DNA from: Anthracocystis setariae
Taxonomy: Eukaryota > Basidiomycota > Ustilaginomycetes > Ustilaginales > Ustilaginaceae
Reading direction: 5' to 3'
Assembly: GCA_928724745.1 (NCBI GenBank)
Contig: CAKMXJ010000037.1
Coordinates: 558,001-622,000, forward strand
DNA length: 64,000 bases
Every line of letters starts with the position of its first letter. Position 1 is the first letter of the stretch. The notes under the pieces are model-generated. The model worked only from the letters and a program-made list of their open reading frames with translations. It was not told the DNA's origin and ran no database searches. The position numbers and the translations under genes are program-made. Positions 23,401 to 33,711 of this stretch are shown one piece after another.

Positions 23401-23581
23401 ACCTGGGGCGGAACAAGGGATCAGATGAAGGCTCTCTGGGCTGTTTGGTTGGCGAAGCGTCCCTGGAGGCGTGAGGAGAGAGATGAGACGGACGATCGGC
23501 AAACTGGATGGCTCGTGGGCCGAGCGGGAAGTGGTTTGAAGAAGATGAAGGTGAGCGGAGGGGATCGAGGTCGTCGTCCAT
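20426..23581 (-). CDS. MFS transporter with a large cytoplasmic loop (YCR023C/ZIFL-like)
   Basis: A 1051-residue major facilitator. The first six membrane segments lie at residues about 232-435 (VCFGEFSSAGVAGPF, then the MFS loop ASVADKKGRR and the motif RLAQGFFNG), and the second six at about 835-1051. The arrangement and motifs resemble the fungal/plant group of yeast YCR023C and plant ZIF1-like carriers, which sit in vacuolar or endomembranes. Between the halves is a loop of about 400 residues, Ser-rich, with a strongly acidic stretch near residues 655-705. The N-terminal 230 residues are disordered and Ser/Pro-rich. The frame stays open 137 codons further upstream, but that part is promoter-like low-complexity sequence; the ATG at 23581 beginning MDDDLDPLRSP is the more credible start. 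Substrate unknown. Confidence 0.82.
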   Translation of the reverse strand: MDDDLDPLRSPSSSSNHFPLGPRAIQFADRPSHLSPHASRDASPTKQPREPSSDPLFRPRSPTTATDMSKDYGGLTRDASGNDGNDARTGYRASGPGKINLPPSPYLGTAADLLTPADDGPSRPPAPSVSPSVTSQQRNDPRNMSFKRRAPSVNQRQNFLQRASLGVFPHRKYSTAGSEPAKHLRRAHTTGVASNHHGDNDPTIDIDALIASAETPSIPRMLPTAASNPYSNPIPALPFIVLCLVCFGEFSSAGVAGPFLFFLIEDFGVGGESQVGFWAGIVSASFFFAQFLTSLMWASVADKKGRRFVLAISLLGNAITMMAFGTSRSLATAILIRLAQGFFNGAVGVAKGAIRDITDETNEGRAYALMGFCWGMGGIIGPILGGLLEHPVQKFPGLFGGNQLLTDYPYLLPCLVAATFTAVGAFLTLFIGHDGGPRTGAIQLPEKGDIERAATQVGSFGRNAGQRISGYFSGARSAAASDLSLSRHFHAGESSSPSGASTPGDSSAPAKLPRTFTQQVDYETGGPPSPVPSEGTIITHNNTAANDSTFSRTDMLSRRQRLFSRTEERQRAILGGGSAYGYDRHMSRSSAAPGVNARTESMAHSRTAGRNSFSSANQYAPDFEEIGQRPGLSFAQRFLLAQDDSVFTISDLWVAAAINGDDAYEDVFDDDEDELENESYEGGSILEDSIDEEDEEELDDEDLQEESSLAAPRHLPPLNFAQRKMSKAAMSDAASSRRSMRRSSAGGLRVPSLYANTGVDNSPMLSPGYNPFSPSVESVGGPLGQPGRADSAWDPTLAGIPESGSNRNSLSVPSGKRRSGPSSPDRRSVVYSSAGGASPSLFTLLPAAIIAHYGLMAFHSSTFDQVFMAFLVTPEASGGLGLTASHYAQLISAMAFCQLIFQFVFYPRVGPPQGKLSHLAMLRLGTAIYLPCYTLFPLLRSMLHPETDGFVMGGMIFFASLRWLANVCAFTAISVLINAMTPPHLTPLANGLAQTTSSAARFIGPIVGGLVWAKGIQSPPDQSKWPLNYHLGFWFVGIAAFIGFLFTWRIK

Positions 23582-25289
23582 GGTGAAGGACCAATGATCG
23601 TGATGGGCTACAGCGTCAGCCGAACGGCAAAGTGTGCTGCGTCGAAAGAAGCCACCAAACGCCCGCGGCCCTGCAGCTTGACGAGATGCAGATGCAGATG
23701 CGATAGAAGTCAAGACAAAATGAGTCGGAGCGCCATAGCGGAATGCAGCTGCACTGAGCAAACGATGTACCCACACTGGATAAGCAGCAAGGTGTGTGCG
23801 TGTGTTGGTGTATCTCTCTTTTTCTCTCTGCAGCTGACCCAAACCAGGTCGAGAATCAAGCAAAGCGGTGTGCAGCTGCAAAAAAAAAAAAAAAGCGTGA
23901 CGTGCGTCAAAGAGCGGGCTCGGGATCGCCGCCTTGCTGCCACTTGCACACTTGAGGCTGTGCGCGCCTCGCTCATCCAAAATTACACCCAAACAGAGCG
24001 CTGCTGCAACTCAGACTAGTATAAAGCGGGCCTTCCGCTCTCTCGTGTGACCCAAAAGCTGGGCTCAGCTCGGCGAACCAAGCGCGCGTTTCCATTTGTC
24101 TGCCTCGATAAGTTAAGCGTGTCGCTGTTCGCCGTCAACATACTACGGTACTGTACTGTACGGTCACCCCACCATGCCTAACCGCTGTGCGAAAAAAGTA
24201 ACCCTTGACCCAAGTCCACATTGGCCTGGTCCGACTAGGCTAGTCAGGGGCGCAGCAAGGGGGAGCGAACGGTCAAATTTAGCGATTCTTTTGGTTTGCC
24301 AAGTCACTGGCAAAGTCGCCGAGCCCCAATGAAACCATTGTAAGCTCCTTTCCTGTCACCTTGTTGGAGCGAAGTCGATTCGCTACCAAGTAGACCTGGT
24401 GCCAAGCTAGCATGTTACATCGGTAGAGTAGACATTTGAAAAAGAAAAACTGTAGTGGAGCTGACCGCGTCTCAGAGACGTGTCGAGACAAAAACACTTT
24501 GGAAACATGTCATGTGGAGTGTCGGAAGAAAAAAAAAAAAAGGCGAGAGCCAAAGAAGACGCCTCTCGACGCGACCAACTTTACGCGGTCAGTGGGTGGG
24601 TGGTGGGGTTGGAATTTTGGCGTTCACGAGAGAGAGAGACGTGACTTGAGACCACCGATCTGGCCTTCCACGCCTCAGAGACGTGATTCAAAGCTCAGCC
24701 GACCAACTTTGAAGTTCTGACTTTTGATCCTTGTACACCGTCCACCACCTTTCATCCACCTCATTCCTCTTCAACATTATCGTCTCCATTCCAACGCTCT
24801 CTCATCATCACCAACACCACGAATCGAGCAATACTGCGCGTTGTCACGACATCTTGGACATCTGCCTCCATCGCAATCTTCGAGATCCGACCGCATCATC
24901 TCGCATCCCGTGCCCAGACTCGGACGCAGTCCAAGCCGGTTTCGCCTGTTCCAATACGACAAACACGCTCTCTTGCTCATTTCACATCGCTCTGAGCATT
25001 GCTCCGGTGTTCACTCGCTTTGCAAGCGGCCAGAACAGCAACCAATCACTCGCAAGTGCCCAAGAACTCGCTGAATCGACTCTGCCACGTCTCCAGAAAC
25101 TCCCAGCGATTGCTGTCACTTGGCCCACTTCCGCTCCCATCACCGCACGCATACGTACTCTCCAGTTGCCAATGTCCTTTTTGCTCAAGTGTTGGTCGTA
25201 AAGTTGCTTCAGAACGACCGTGACTCGCTCAACATCCACCACAAGCCTCTATGGAATTCGCACCTTGACATTGACTACCGCTTGTCATC
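23582..25289. other. Divergent promoter region, no supported gene
   Basis: About 1.7 kb shared by the upstream flanks of the second MFS gene and the GATA-like gene. It contains A tracts (near 23880 and 24530), a TACTGTAC-type motif (about 24148-24158), and a CT/CA-rich leader before the GATA-like start. Confidence 0.6.
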
Positions 25290-28200
25290 ATGTCTAGTCA
25301 GGGTCCCAGGATGGATGGTAAGTTCAAGCTACCCTGACTCAAAACTGCGTGAGACGATACTGACAACGATTGCTTCGATCCTACAGTCAAGGTCCTCTAC
25401 ACCTTGGACTCGAGTCCCAACCACACGATGATCGCAAGGCTCGGTCGCCCCGTCCCTGTCGAAGTCATCATCCCCAACATGAGTCCACCCTCGCCGATAG
25501 GCTCATCTAGTAACAACTATCATCAGTCGCCACCGCAGCGTCAGGTACGCTTCGGTCGCATCGCGCTCAAGGCGTGCCTCGGTGCAGTCTGTATGGCCAG
25601 CCCAGAGCTGCTACCTGACGACAAGAGGGACTACATCATCTACGCCGTCGACCCAGAAGAGACATTCCGCGCCAATCAGATCCGATCATCGCCTGCGCGC
25701 TCCTCATCTTCCATCTCTTCGCGCAATGACGCCGGCTCAAGCAAGCTCAGCTCCAGTCCTTCGCGTACAAAAGACGCTCCTTCGTCCATCCTTGTTGGCA
25801 AGGGCTTTTTCAATTGGGCCTTGGACGAGCAAGGAGAAGGCGAAACCACGATCACCGGACGTGTTCGCTCCGATGGCAGACGAGTACGCTATGAAAACGG
25901 TCGCGAATTCGAAGAGGACATCAACGTGCTCGAAGTCGTCATCAAGCTCAAGGAATCGCAAGCGAGGAGCAAGGACAAGTACTTCAATCTTGTTCGCGGC
26001 CTTTCCTCTGGTTCCAGCTTCACCGCACGTGCTGGTTCCACTTGCCACCACTCGTCAACCCACGATGTTGAACCCACATCTTCAGTACATCGCTACCGAT
26101 CTTCGCGGCTAGCTGACAACGACTCGAATCTGGCGTTACATAGCGAGCCCGACTATCCCACAAGCTCTTCTTCCTATGGTACAATGGACAGGCAGGTTCG
26201 TAGAACTGCCGCGCGTCCTTCGCCTCGACCCATGCCTCAGACGGATCGAGTCATTTCGCCAAAGACCGCGACAGTTCCACTCGGCGCTTCACCGAGCTTG
26301 CCAAATCTCGGCACGTTTTCGGCCGCATCGTCTCCAGCCCCAGCCGCAACTTCTCCGACTTCAGCGCTCCCAACCACCGCCTCTAACCCTTCCACACTTC
26401 AGCTTCTTACCATCTTGCATAGCCTCCAGCAGAGGTCGTCGAAATCTGCTCCAGAGCCAGCGCAGCAAGCTCAGCTCGAGACTCTCTTGCAGCAGGTTGC
26501 GCAAGCCTTGGCTACGTCGCCAGCTCCCGATTCTGCTCAGGCCACCGAGGATGCTACTTCCAATCTCCCCTCGGTTTCTCCGGCTCTGTCCTCTCGCCCT
26601 TTGGATCCTATCCCCGTGCCGAACGCAAGGTCCCCCTTACCCGCATCTGTCTCTGTACCAGCCTTGTCAGGAAAGGAGAACCGTAAGCTCAGCCTTTCGG
26701 CACAGCCGAGCGCCAAAAATTCTCCTCAGATCGGACTCGCCGACTCGAGACGCCAGTCCGCTTCGTCCCCCGTCTTTGACGACGACGAGGATGGTTCTAG
26801 CCTATCAGCTCAACGCAGAGATGCCAGCGAGGGCCCAGATCGCATCTGCTACAACTGTGGAACCGACGTCCCTACTACTTGGCGCCTTTTGAAGCTTCCC
26901 GCCGGTAGCGTCATCAACAACCCTGCGGCCGAAAAGCCAGCCAATGGCGAAGCCAATGCTGACGACAGCGCCGAGCCTGGATGGAAGCCACGTTACGCTG
27001 GAAAAGACGGTCCGATCGAGACCGACGGCGAGACGCGCTGGTCGGCTTGCAATCCTTGCGGTCTTTACTATCTCAAATGGGACAACTCGCGACCAGAGTA
27101 CGTTTGGAGAAAGGAGCACTCAACAAAGGCGTACAAGGAGCGGAAAGCTCTCGCCGAAGCGGCCAAGCGACAACGCGAGACCATCGAATCTGGGCCCAAC
27201 AAGCGTGCTAGGATGGTCAACTCGGACATCGACGCTGCTTCGCCCTACAGCATCGCAACGCCGAAAGATGCAAGTAGCAACGGTGGCAGAGCGTCCCTGT
27301 ACGAGAATGGCGCCTCGGACGACTCGATGACCTCGCCCAACTTTGATGCGTCAACGCCTGGTTCCAGTTCTGCTCGCAAATCGAGCATGCCAAGAACATT
27401 GAGCGAAGCCTGCCACCGTGATGCCGAGAAGCTCGAGTCGCAGCGAAGCAGCAAGAAGAAGGACAAGGAGAAACCCATCTGCAAGAAACAGGCGGATCGC
27501 GAGTACGTGCTGGATCCCAGCACGGGCAAGTGGCGTAGTAGGAGGAGCATGCGCGAGAACCCCGAGGGAAAGCGACCTGGTCGTCCAAAGGGATCGGTCA
27601 AGGTGCCGCAGAATCAAAAGCAAGCTGCCAAGTCCTCTCCCGCGAAGAAGGAGTACAGCCCAACAGCTGTCGCACAGCAGACCAAGCCGAACTCCACCTC
27701 AACCTCCTCGAAGCAGTCAAATGCCATCAGCAAAGGCGCAAGTGACTCAATGGGCAAGTCAACAACACAGCATCAGCCATCTCAGCAAGCGAACCACTCG
27801 CAGCCTGCTTCGGACAATGGGTTCCGAGCTCCCATGCCACCGCAGCTTAGTCGACAAGCATCCTCGAGAATGCCCAACTTTGCGCAATCGAGCCCAGTGC
27901 GGCCATCGATGAATGCGAGCTTGATGCAGCCCGACGTGGTCAACTCGTTGCCAAGTTTCGCGTCAGGTCTGCTCGAGAGCCCTTCACGCGATGTGCGCTT
28001 CCGGGTTCCTACCTACTTGATGAATTCGAGTCCTGGGACAATGCTTGACACGCTGATGAGCGAAGCTGACTTCGACTTTGAAGAGCTTGGCCCGATCGGT
28101 CCTCTGCAAACCCCCGGAACTCTGCTGGGCAACATTTCTCGCAGCGGTCAGCGCACTCCACTTCGCAGAAGTCCACGCAAGAATCCTCTCGGCACCATTT

Positions 28201-29768
28201 CGGGTCAGAATCCGTACGCCTCTCCTTCCTCGAAGGGATCCGGTAGCCCTTCCCTGGGACGTGACACTCGAATGGGCCATGCGCCACTCGACCTCCACGG
28301 GTCTCCCAGCACTCGGTCTGCCGCGCCCTCCTCCAGCGACAGCCCGGTCACGCGCAGTCGCACCCGCTCCGGGCAAAACGTACTCCATCCGGCCCTCTAC
28401 TCCTCCAGCGATGAGCCCTCGAACGTCAACGTCAAGTCCAGCAGCAATGCCACTTCTCCTGCATCACCGGAGAAGAGTCGCAAGACCAAGTCTTCCATGC
28501 ATACCACGGGCAAAGCCCAAATCAGCTCGCAGCAGAGCAAAGCCGATTTCAGTGCCTCGCGCAGGACGTCTGCCGATGTCAATGCAGAAGATGACGAGGA
28601 GAACGATGGACCGGAGACCACTTTTGTCAAGGGGCCTTACCGATCGACTTCACGTGAGGGTTCGGCGGGGCTTCCCTCCTGCCCTGCATCTCCCAGTCTG
28701 GCACGTGCGACTCGCAAGTTTGTGCGAAATCTGAGCTCGAACTCGGTGCAAAATGGACCGGCAAGACTGGCGCAACTCGATTTGCCGCCGAGCAGCCCCA
28801 TGTTTGATCACCCGACCAACGGTAGTGGAGTCGAGGTTGATGGTTGGGGTCGAACGCCGAGTATGAGGGAGATCTTCCCGACGCCGAGCGATTTGGACTG
28901 GCCGAGCGATGCTTCGCCGTCGGCCTCGCAGTCGCCGAGGAAGGAAGTGGAGAAGATGCAAGCGCAGGAACCGGTCAAAGAAGCGCCTGCGCCCATATCT
29001 CAAGCGGTGGTGCGACGACGACCGTTGCCCGCGACCGTCGAGGATGGCTCTTCGTCCGTTTCCGGCTCTTCGCCTGCCTTGTCCGACGAATCGCCCGAGA
29101 ACAGCAACCTCTTCGACCTGCTTGAAGATCCCTACGGCATTCTCGCAGCGTCTGGATTCGGGATTGACGCCGACGGGACGCTGACTTCGCTCGAGATGGC
29201 TGTCAATGCCAGCCCTGCGGGCGCGGGCGGCGAGACGAGCATGACTCCCAGCTCGGCTTCCGGCGCCGCCGCTGCGGCATCGGCTAAGCCCAGTATCTCG
29301 GCGGACAACTTTACCGAAATCTCGCTGCACCAGGCCAAGGAGTTTGGCACACATCTTTCGGACTTTAACCGGTCTGGTGGGGTTGGCATTGCTGCGCACG
29401 TTGCGCCGGATCGCGGGTCAGCGGCTGCGGTACAGATCGCCAACAACAACGCTACAGACCCGGCTGCGGGTGCAGGTGCAGGTGCAGGTGCCGGTGGTGG
29501 TTTGGATCCTTCGTTCCTCGCCACCCTCCCTCCCGAACTATCCAACATCCTCACCAGTCCGAACAAACCTAAACTTACTCCGCAGATCATCGAAATCCTC
29601 GCCTCGCCACGCAAGAACAAACCAACACCACCAGCCAGAGATATGCTCACCTCACCACAAACCTCCTCCACAACCGACGCAGGTGTTCACGACCAACACG
29701 ACTTCTCCGCCCTCTTCGCAAACCCAGACATCCAAGCCCTCCTCGCCCAATTCGAGGCCAATAGCTAG
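25290..29768 (+). CDS. GATA-like zinc-finger regulator with AT-hook
   Basis: A spliced gene: exon 1 at 25290-25317, a 69-base intron, exon 2 at 25387-29768, giving 1469 residues. Splicing adds MSSQGPRMDVKVLYT in front of the conserved-looking LDSSPNHTMIARLGRP. A GATA-type finger begins CYNCGTDVPTTWR (Cys497, Cys500) and ends CNPCGLYY (Cys564, Cys567), followed by the RPEYVWRKEH tail typical of GATA fingers. The loop between the cysteine pairs is 63 residues instead of the usual 17-18. An AT-hook (KRPGRPKGS, near residue 738) follows. The rest is Ser/Pro/Gln-rich and disordered, with poly-Ala and GAGAGAGAG runs near the C-terminus. It is probably a nuclear DNA-binding regulator; target genes are unknown. 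I do not recognise an exact orthologue. Confidence 0.8.
25318..25386 (+). other. Spliceosomal intron in the GATA-like gene
   Basis: The intron opens GTAAGT and ends CTACAG. Removing it joins an upstream ATG (25290) to the long frame, which otherwise has no ATG until residue 24 of the full protein. It interrupts a GTC codon after its first base. Length and sites are typical for basidiomycetes. Confidence 0.8.
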
Positions 29769-29848
29769 CTAGCTAGCTAGCTGAATCGAAATTCGGCTTC
29801 AATCTTAGTTTTGTTTTTGTTTTTGTTTTTGTTTTTGTTGTTGTTGTT
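29762..29848. repeat. (AGCT)n and (GTTTTT)n runs at the GATA-like 3' end
   Basis: An AGCT tetranucleotide run (29762-29782) overlaps the TAG stop codon, followed by a GTTTTT hexamer run (about 29809-29848) in the short spacer before the convergent VPS9 gene. Confidence 0.85.
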
Positions 29849-30015
29849 CTTTGTTGTTCTCTCTCGCATCAAAAGCTATTCTTAGCTTGGCTTCCTCTTC
29901 TTCCTTTTTTCGCAACATTGTTGATTCTCTTCTCACAAAGTTCGATTTGATTGATGGTCAATGAGCTTACAGTAGGACGAATGCATGCATGCTGCTAAAT
30001 TGGGTTGTGGTCGAG

Positions 30016-33000
30016 CTAGGACTCGATGCTGGAGTGAAAGGTTACAGGCGTGGGAGTCGGGGGTACGCTTGTCATCGGACTGACGTCTCCCTCTTCGGGC
30101 GGTGGGAGAACTAGCCTCGGCGTCTCGCCTTCCGCCGCTTCTGTATCTGCCATTTCAGCGCTTGAGGTGGCAATGGTCGCTCTTAACGCGTCCAAGCTAC
30201 CCAAACTCTGCCGGTGCGCCGGCGTGAGCTTGATGACCTCGCCACTGATGCTCCAACTTCTATCCACCTGCGGAGGCAAGGGTGCTGCTGACCCAGCGAG
30301 CGTGGCGGAATTCGTCGACAGGAACCGACCCCTATACCTCCTCCTACCTTTTGTACTGTCCGACGAACCGGTCATTTTTGCTTCCCCGGACTCAGATCCC
30401 GACCGTGTTGCGCTAGGAAACTGGAACGACTTGGCCGAGTGCATACGCTCCCGAGGATCATGGTTCGATTCCGACTCGATTCCATCTGACTGGCAAGAGG
30501 CTTCATTCGACTCGGCACGGTGATTCCCCCGCCTTGTAGTTTGGATGATCCGACTCGAGGGCGTGCTGCGGGAGCTTACGACGATCGACGTAGAGTTGCG
30601 CCTCCCCGTGTCCGTCGTGCGCGTCTCTGTCCCCCAGGGGAGCCAATTCGATCCACTGGACGCATCTGCACCAATCTGTGGAACATTGGACCCGAAGAAT
30701 GAGAAAGCAGTCCACGAGTCAAAGCTCTTCCTCCTATCTTCTCGGTCCGGCAAAGCATTCTCACCAACCACACCGACCTCAACCGGCCGTATCGACGCAC
30801 CCCCCACCACCCTAACGTGCACGTGACTGTTACTCGCATTACTGCCGCCACTGCTGGTCCGCTCCAGCGTGTTCCCCTTGTGAGTCCGCTTGACCGTCCT
30901 AACGATCTGCGGCCTGATCTGGACATCGTTGTGTGCATTGGAACTGGACGAGCTCGACAGCCTCCGATCGCGCATGCTCATCAGCCTGCTTGGACTCTGC
31001 GATACCACCACCGCTGACAGCCGGCGGTCGAGCGTATCGATCGAAGTGTCTTGCGCGATGCTAGCAGCGTCGCCATCTTCGCTCAGCGAAAAGATGGATG
31101 TCGGGCGTTGCTGCAGGATTCTACTGTTGCGTCGAGACGAGACACTCGCTGGCAGACCAGGGAATTTGAATCCTTCTGCCTGCAGGCGGGGGCTGGCTTC
31201 CGAAGTAGCGTAGCCACCGTGCTCGATCGAACTATCGCCCTGCCGCAAGGAATGCGAGTTGCTACCGCTTGCAGAGAGGTAATCATTGATGGTCTCGCCC
31301 GGCCACACAGGAGAGCGCGGAGACTGCGGCGGAGTCGCCTCGATCGCGGAAGACTCGTTGGGTCCCGAGGAAGATTTGACCATCGGCATGCCGACCTGCA
31401 GCGACGACGCGGCCGAGGAGCCCTGATGAGAACGAGACGACATGGACCGGCCGAACAGAGACTCGCGCGCATGGACGGAAGAGGCGTGTTGCGATTGCGA
31501 TGACTTCCTGGAAGCATCGGCTGCAAAGCTGCTGCTCGATCGGCGACGGCAAAGTCGAAGTGGATCGGAACGAAGGTAGGTGACGACCGCATCACATGTC
31601 ACGAGCGCCCACTGGAGCTCAGGTGAGGTGGCAGTGTCTGTCAGTTGAAATGTACGGGCATAATAGAGCATGCTGCAAAGCCGGCTGGTGCGAGCACGGA
31701 CAAAGACGTAACTGAGAATGGGCAAGAGGTCGTCGGTGCCGAGAGGCGGCGGCCTCTCTTGCGAAGATGCTGTGCTGCGGCTCGTAGAGTGATGAAGACG
31801 CTCCGTTGCCCATCCTACTTGGTCGATGGTGGCTCGGAGGGTTTGAAGGATCTGGAGCGGCGTGCGTCGGTGCAAGTCGATGCCAGGGCCAGCCTGCGCG
31901 CTCGAAGTTGGACCCGGCGGTACGAGGCCGAGGTTATTCTGTATTCGATCGACTGGGGCTGGTTCGGCGGCTTCGGGTGCTGATTGCTGTATACTCTGAG
32001 CGATCGCTTTGACCAGGTCCGAATCACCGGCAGTGAGGGCCTCATCGAGCTCCGAACCGCCATCGTCGCGCAGTCCATGACTGAGGACGGCGATGGCCTC
32101 TGCGAGTCTAGCTGGACGCTGCTTGAGGGCGGCATTTTGTACACCAAAGTCGGCGAGACTGATGTTGCAGGCATTGTATGTGCTGATCACCTCCTCGGTG
32201 ACGAGATCAGCATCCAAGAGCTGATCCTGGATGGGACCGTACATCTTTGTGTGAACGAGTCCCATGACGACGCTCTCAAGGAGAGACTTGATACGGTGAA
32301 AAGCCTCGACACTGAGACGAGCGATGTGTTCGGAGCCAAGTTGCTCTTCAAAGGCCTTCCAGGCTTTGAACCAGATGCCTCTGCGGATACGATGCGCATT
32401 GTAGGTGTCGAAGCCTTTTACGTAGACAAAGGAGGCAGCAAATTGGTGTGCTGCATGGAAGAGGACTTGGAACGCGTTGGAAAGGGCGTTGGCTAAGCGG
32501 TGTGACGGGGCTGAAGGATTGGCCAGGACGGCGAGATCGGCCGCAAACGAGCGTCTCGAAGGAACGTGCTCGAGGATCAGGTCTGATATGGTTGCATCGG
32601 CCCTCGATTTGATGGAGTCAAACGATAGGTCGGCATCATCCATGGGGCCAGACACGGAGGACGAGGTTGCGGTGTTCGGCGGCCTACGGTGTACGATGGG
32701 GAAATCGACCGAAAGGACCCGTACTTTGGCGCTAGGACCTATGGTGTCTCTGGAGGATGATGCGCGGCTTGTGACTTGGAAGCTAACGTCGTCGGTGTGG
32801 CTGGTTGGAGGAGGTGCAGGAACGGTGCGGTAGATGGTTGTCTCGCCCACGATAGCGACTTGCCTTTTGGTCGTGAGAGACGGCTGTGCGGCTTTGGAGG
32901 ATTCCGCACCGGCAGCAGGTACAGCATCGACGGGGACGTGAGTGGTCTCGGCGATGGTGACAGACTTGGTATCCGACTCGATGGTGGCGGTGAGAGTGAC

Positions 33001-33711
33001 TCGACTCCAATCGTAGGCATCTGCGGAGATGGCTGAATTTTGCTGCGTGGTGGAGGCATGGGTGATAGAGCGGACAGAGACGTACTGATGCTTGTAGAGC
33101 TTGGAGGGCGCAAAGGCGTGAAGAGCAACAAAGTCTGGATCGGTCAAATCGTGCGTTTGAACTGCTGCATGCGTGGTGAGAGTGCGTGCCAAGGGAATCA
33201 AGGCCAAGGTGGCAAGGTTCCAGTCGCGGGCCAAATGAGGTTGTTCGGAAAGATGCAGAAACAAGGGATTGGTATCAATGTCATCGTCATCATCTACTGG
33301 CGTAGCGAGAGATTCAGAGGCAGTCGGATGCGTGTGATTGGGACGAAAGCTCGAGTCAAAAGGAGTGGTGACGTCGAGTGAGCTGTAGGAACGCGGCAAG
33401 TTGGGGCGCAAAGTCTGGGTGGAGTGAGAGCGACCAGAATCGATAAAGGACTTGGGCCGCAGGGTAGCATCATTGATAGGTGATGATACGTGTTGATTGA
33501 GATCCTTTACAGTCAGTGTGTTGGTGGACGGCAGGCCGGGGAAGCAGGGCTCGATTGCCGAGGTGGATTCTTCTGGGATAGAATGCCTGAGGTCAAACGT
33601 GGATGCGGTTGGAAAGCGAGAGCGACTAGATTCCTGACGACGTGAATTCGAGGTGTTGGAAGAGGCCTTGCGGTGAGAAGGGAGAAAGAGCTTGGTGAAT
33701 GCGCTTGCCAT
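30016..33711 (-). CDS. VPS9-domain protein, probable Rab5-type GEF
   Basis: A 1231-residue protein with a VPS9-like catalytic region at roughly residues 470-715. The helical-bundle part contains VMGLVHTKMYGP, and the core contains DDLLPILSYVFVRAR followed by SMLYYARTF and a final helix LVTCDAVVTYL, matching the VPS9 pattern (D-x-LLP-x-L-x-Y-x3-A). VPS9 proteins activate Rab5/Vps21 GTPases on endosomes, so a role in endocytic trafficking is expected. The N-terminal 450 residues contain a weakly structured part (about 145-340), and the C-terminal 500 residues are Ser/Arg-rich and disordered, probably heavily phosphorylated. No SH2, CUE or ankyrin domain is recognisable, so it is not a simple Vps9 or Rin orthologue. 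Single exon. Confidence 0.75.
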   Translation of the reverse strand: MASAFTKLFLPSHRKASSNTSNSRRQESSRSRFPTASTFDLRHSIPEESTSAIEPCFPGLPSTNTLTVKDLNQHVSSPINDATLRPKSFIDSGRSHSTQTLRPNLPRSYSSLDVTTPFDSSFRPNHTHPTASESLATPVDDDDDIDTNPLFLHLSEQPHLARDWNLATLALIPLARTLTTHAAVQTHDLTDPDFVALHAFAPSKLYKHQYVSVRSITHASTTQQNSAISADAYDWSRVTLTATIESDTKSVTIAETTHVPVDAVPAAGAESSKAAQPSLTTKRQVAIVGETTIYRTVPAPPPTSHTDDVSFQVTSRASSSRDTIGPSAKVRVLSVDFPIVHRRPPNTATSSSVSGPMDDADLSFDSIKSRADATISDLILEHVPSRRSFAADLAVLANPSAPSHRLANALSNAFQVLFHAAHQFAASFVYVKGFDTYNAHRIRRGIWFKAWKAFEEQLGSEHIARLSVEAFHRIKSLLESVVMGLVHTKMYGPIQDQLLDADLVTEEVISTYNACNISLADFGVQNAALKQRPARLAEAIAVLSHGLRDDGGSELDEALTAGDSDLVKAIAQSIQQSAPEAAEPAPVDRIQNNLGLVPPGPTSSAQAGPGIDLHRRTPLQILQTLRATIDQVGWATERLHHSTSRSTASSQERPPPLGTDDLLPILSYVFVRARTSRLCSMLYYARTFQLTDTATSPELQWALVTCDAVVTYLRSDPLRLCRRRSSSSFAADASRKSSQSQHASSVHARESLFGRSMSSRSHQGSSAASSLQVGMPMVKSSSGPNESSAIEATPPQSPRSPVWPGETINDYLSASGSNSHSLRQGDSSIEHGGYATSEASPRLQAEGFKFPGLPASVSSRRNSRILQQRPTSIFSLSEDGDAASIAQDTSIDTLDRRLSAVVVSQSPSRLMSMRDRRLSSSSSSNAHNDVQIRPQIVRTVKRTHKGNTLERTSSGGSNASNSHVHVRVVGGASIRPVEVGVVGENALPDREDRRKSFDSWTAFSFFGSNVPQIGADASSGSNWLPWGTETRTTDTGRRNSTSIVVSSRSTPSSRIIQTTRRGNHRAESNEASCQSDGIESESNHDPRERMHSAKSFQFPSATRSGSESGEAKMTGSSDSTKGRRRYRGRFLSTNSATLAGSAAPLPPQVDRSWSISGEVIKLTPAHRQSLGSLDALRATIATSSAEMADTEAAEGETPRLVLPPPEEGDVSPMTSVPPTPTPVTFHSSIES

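Noticed and set aside
23582..23992. N-terminal extension of the large-loop MFS gene by 137 codons
   Set aside because: The extension contains homopolymer-coded and low-complexity residues and reads like promoter sequence; the MDDDLDP start is better.
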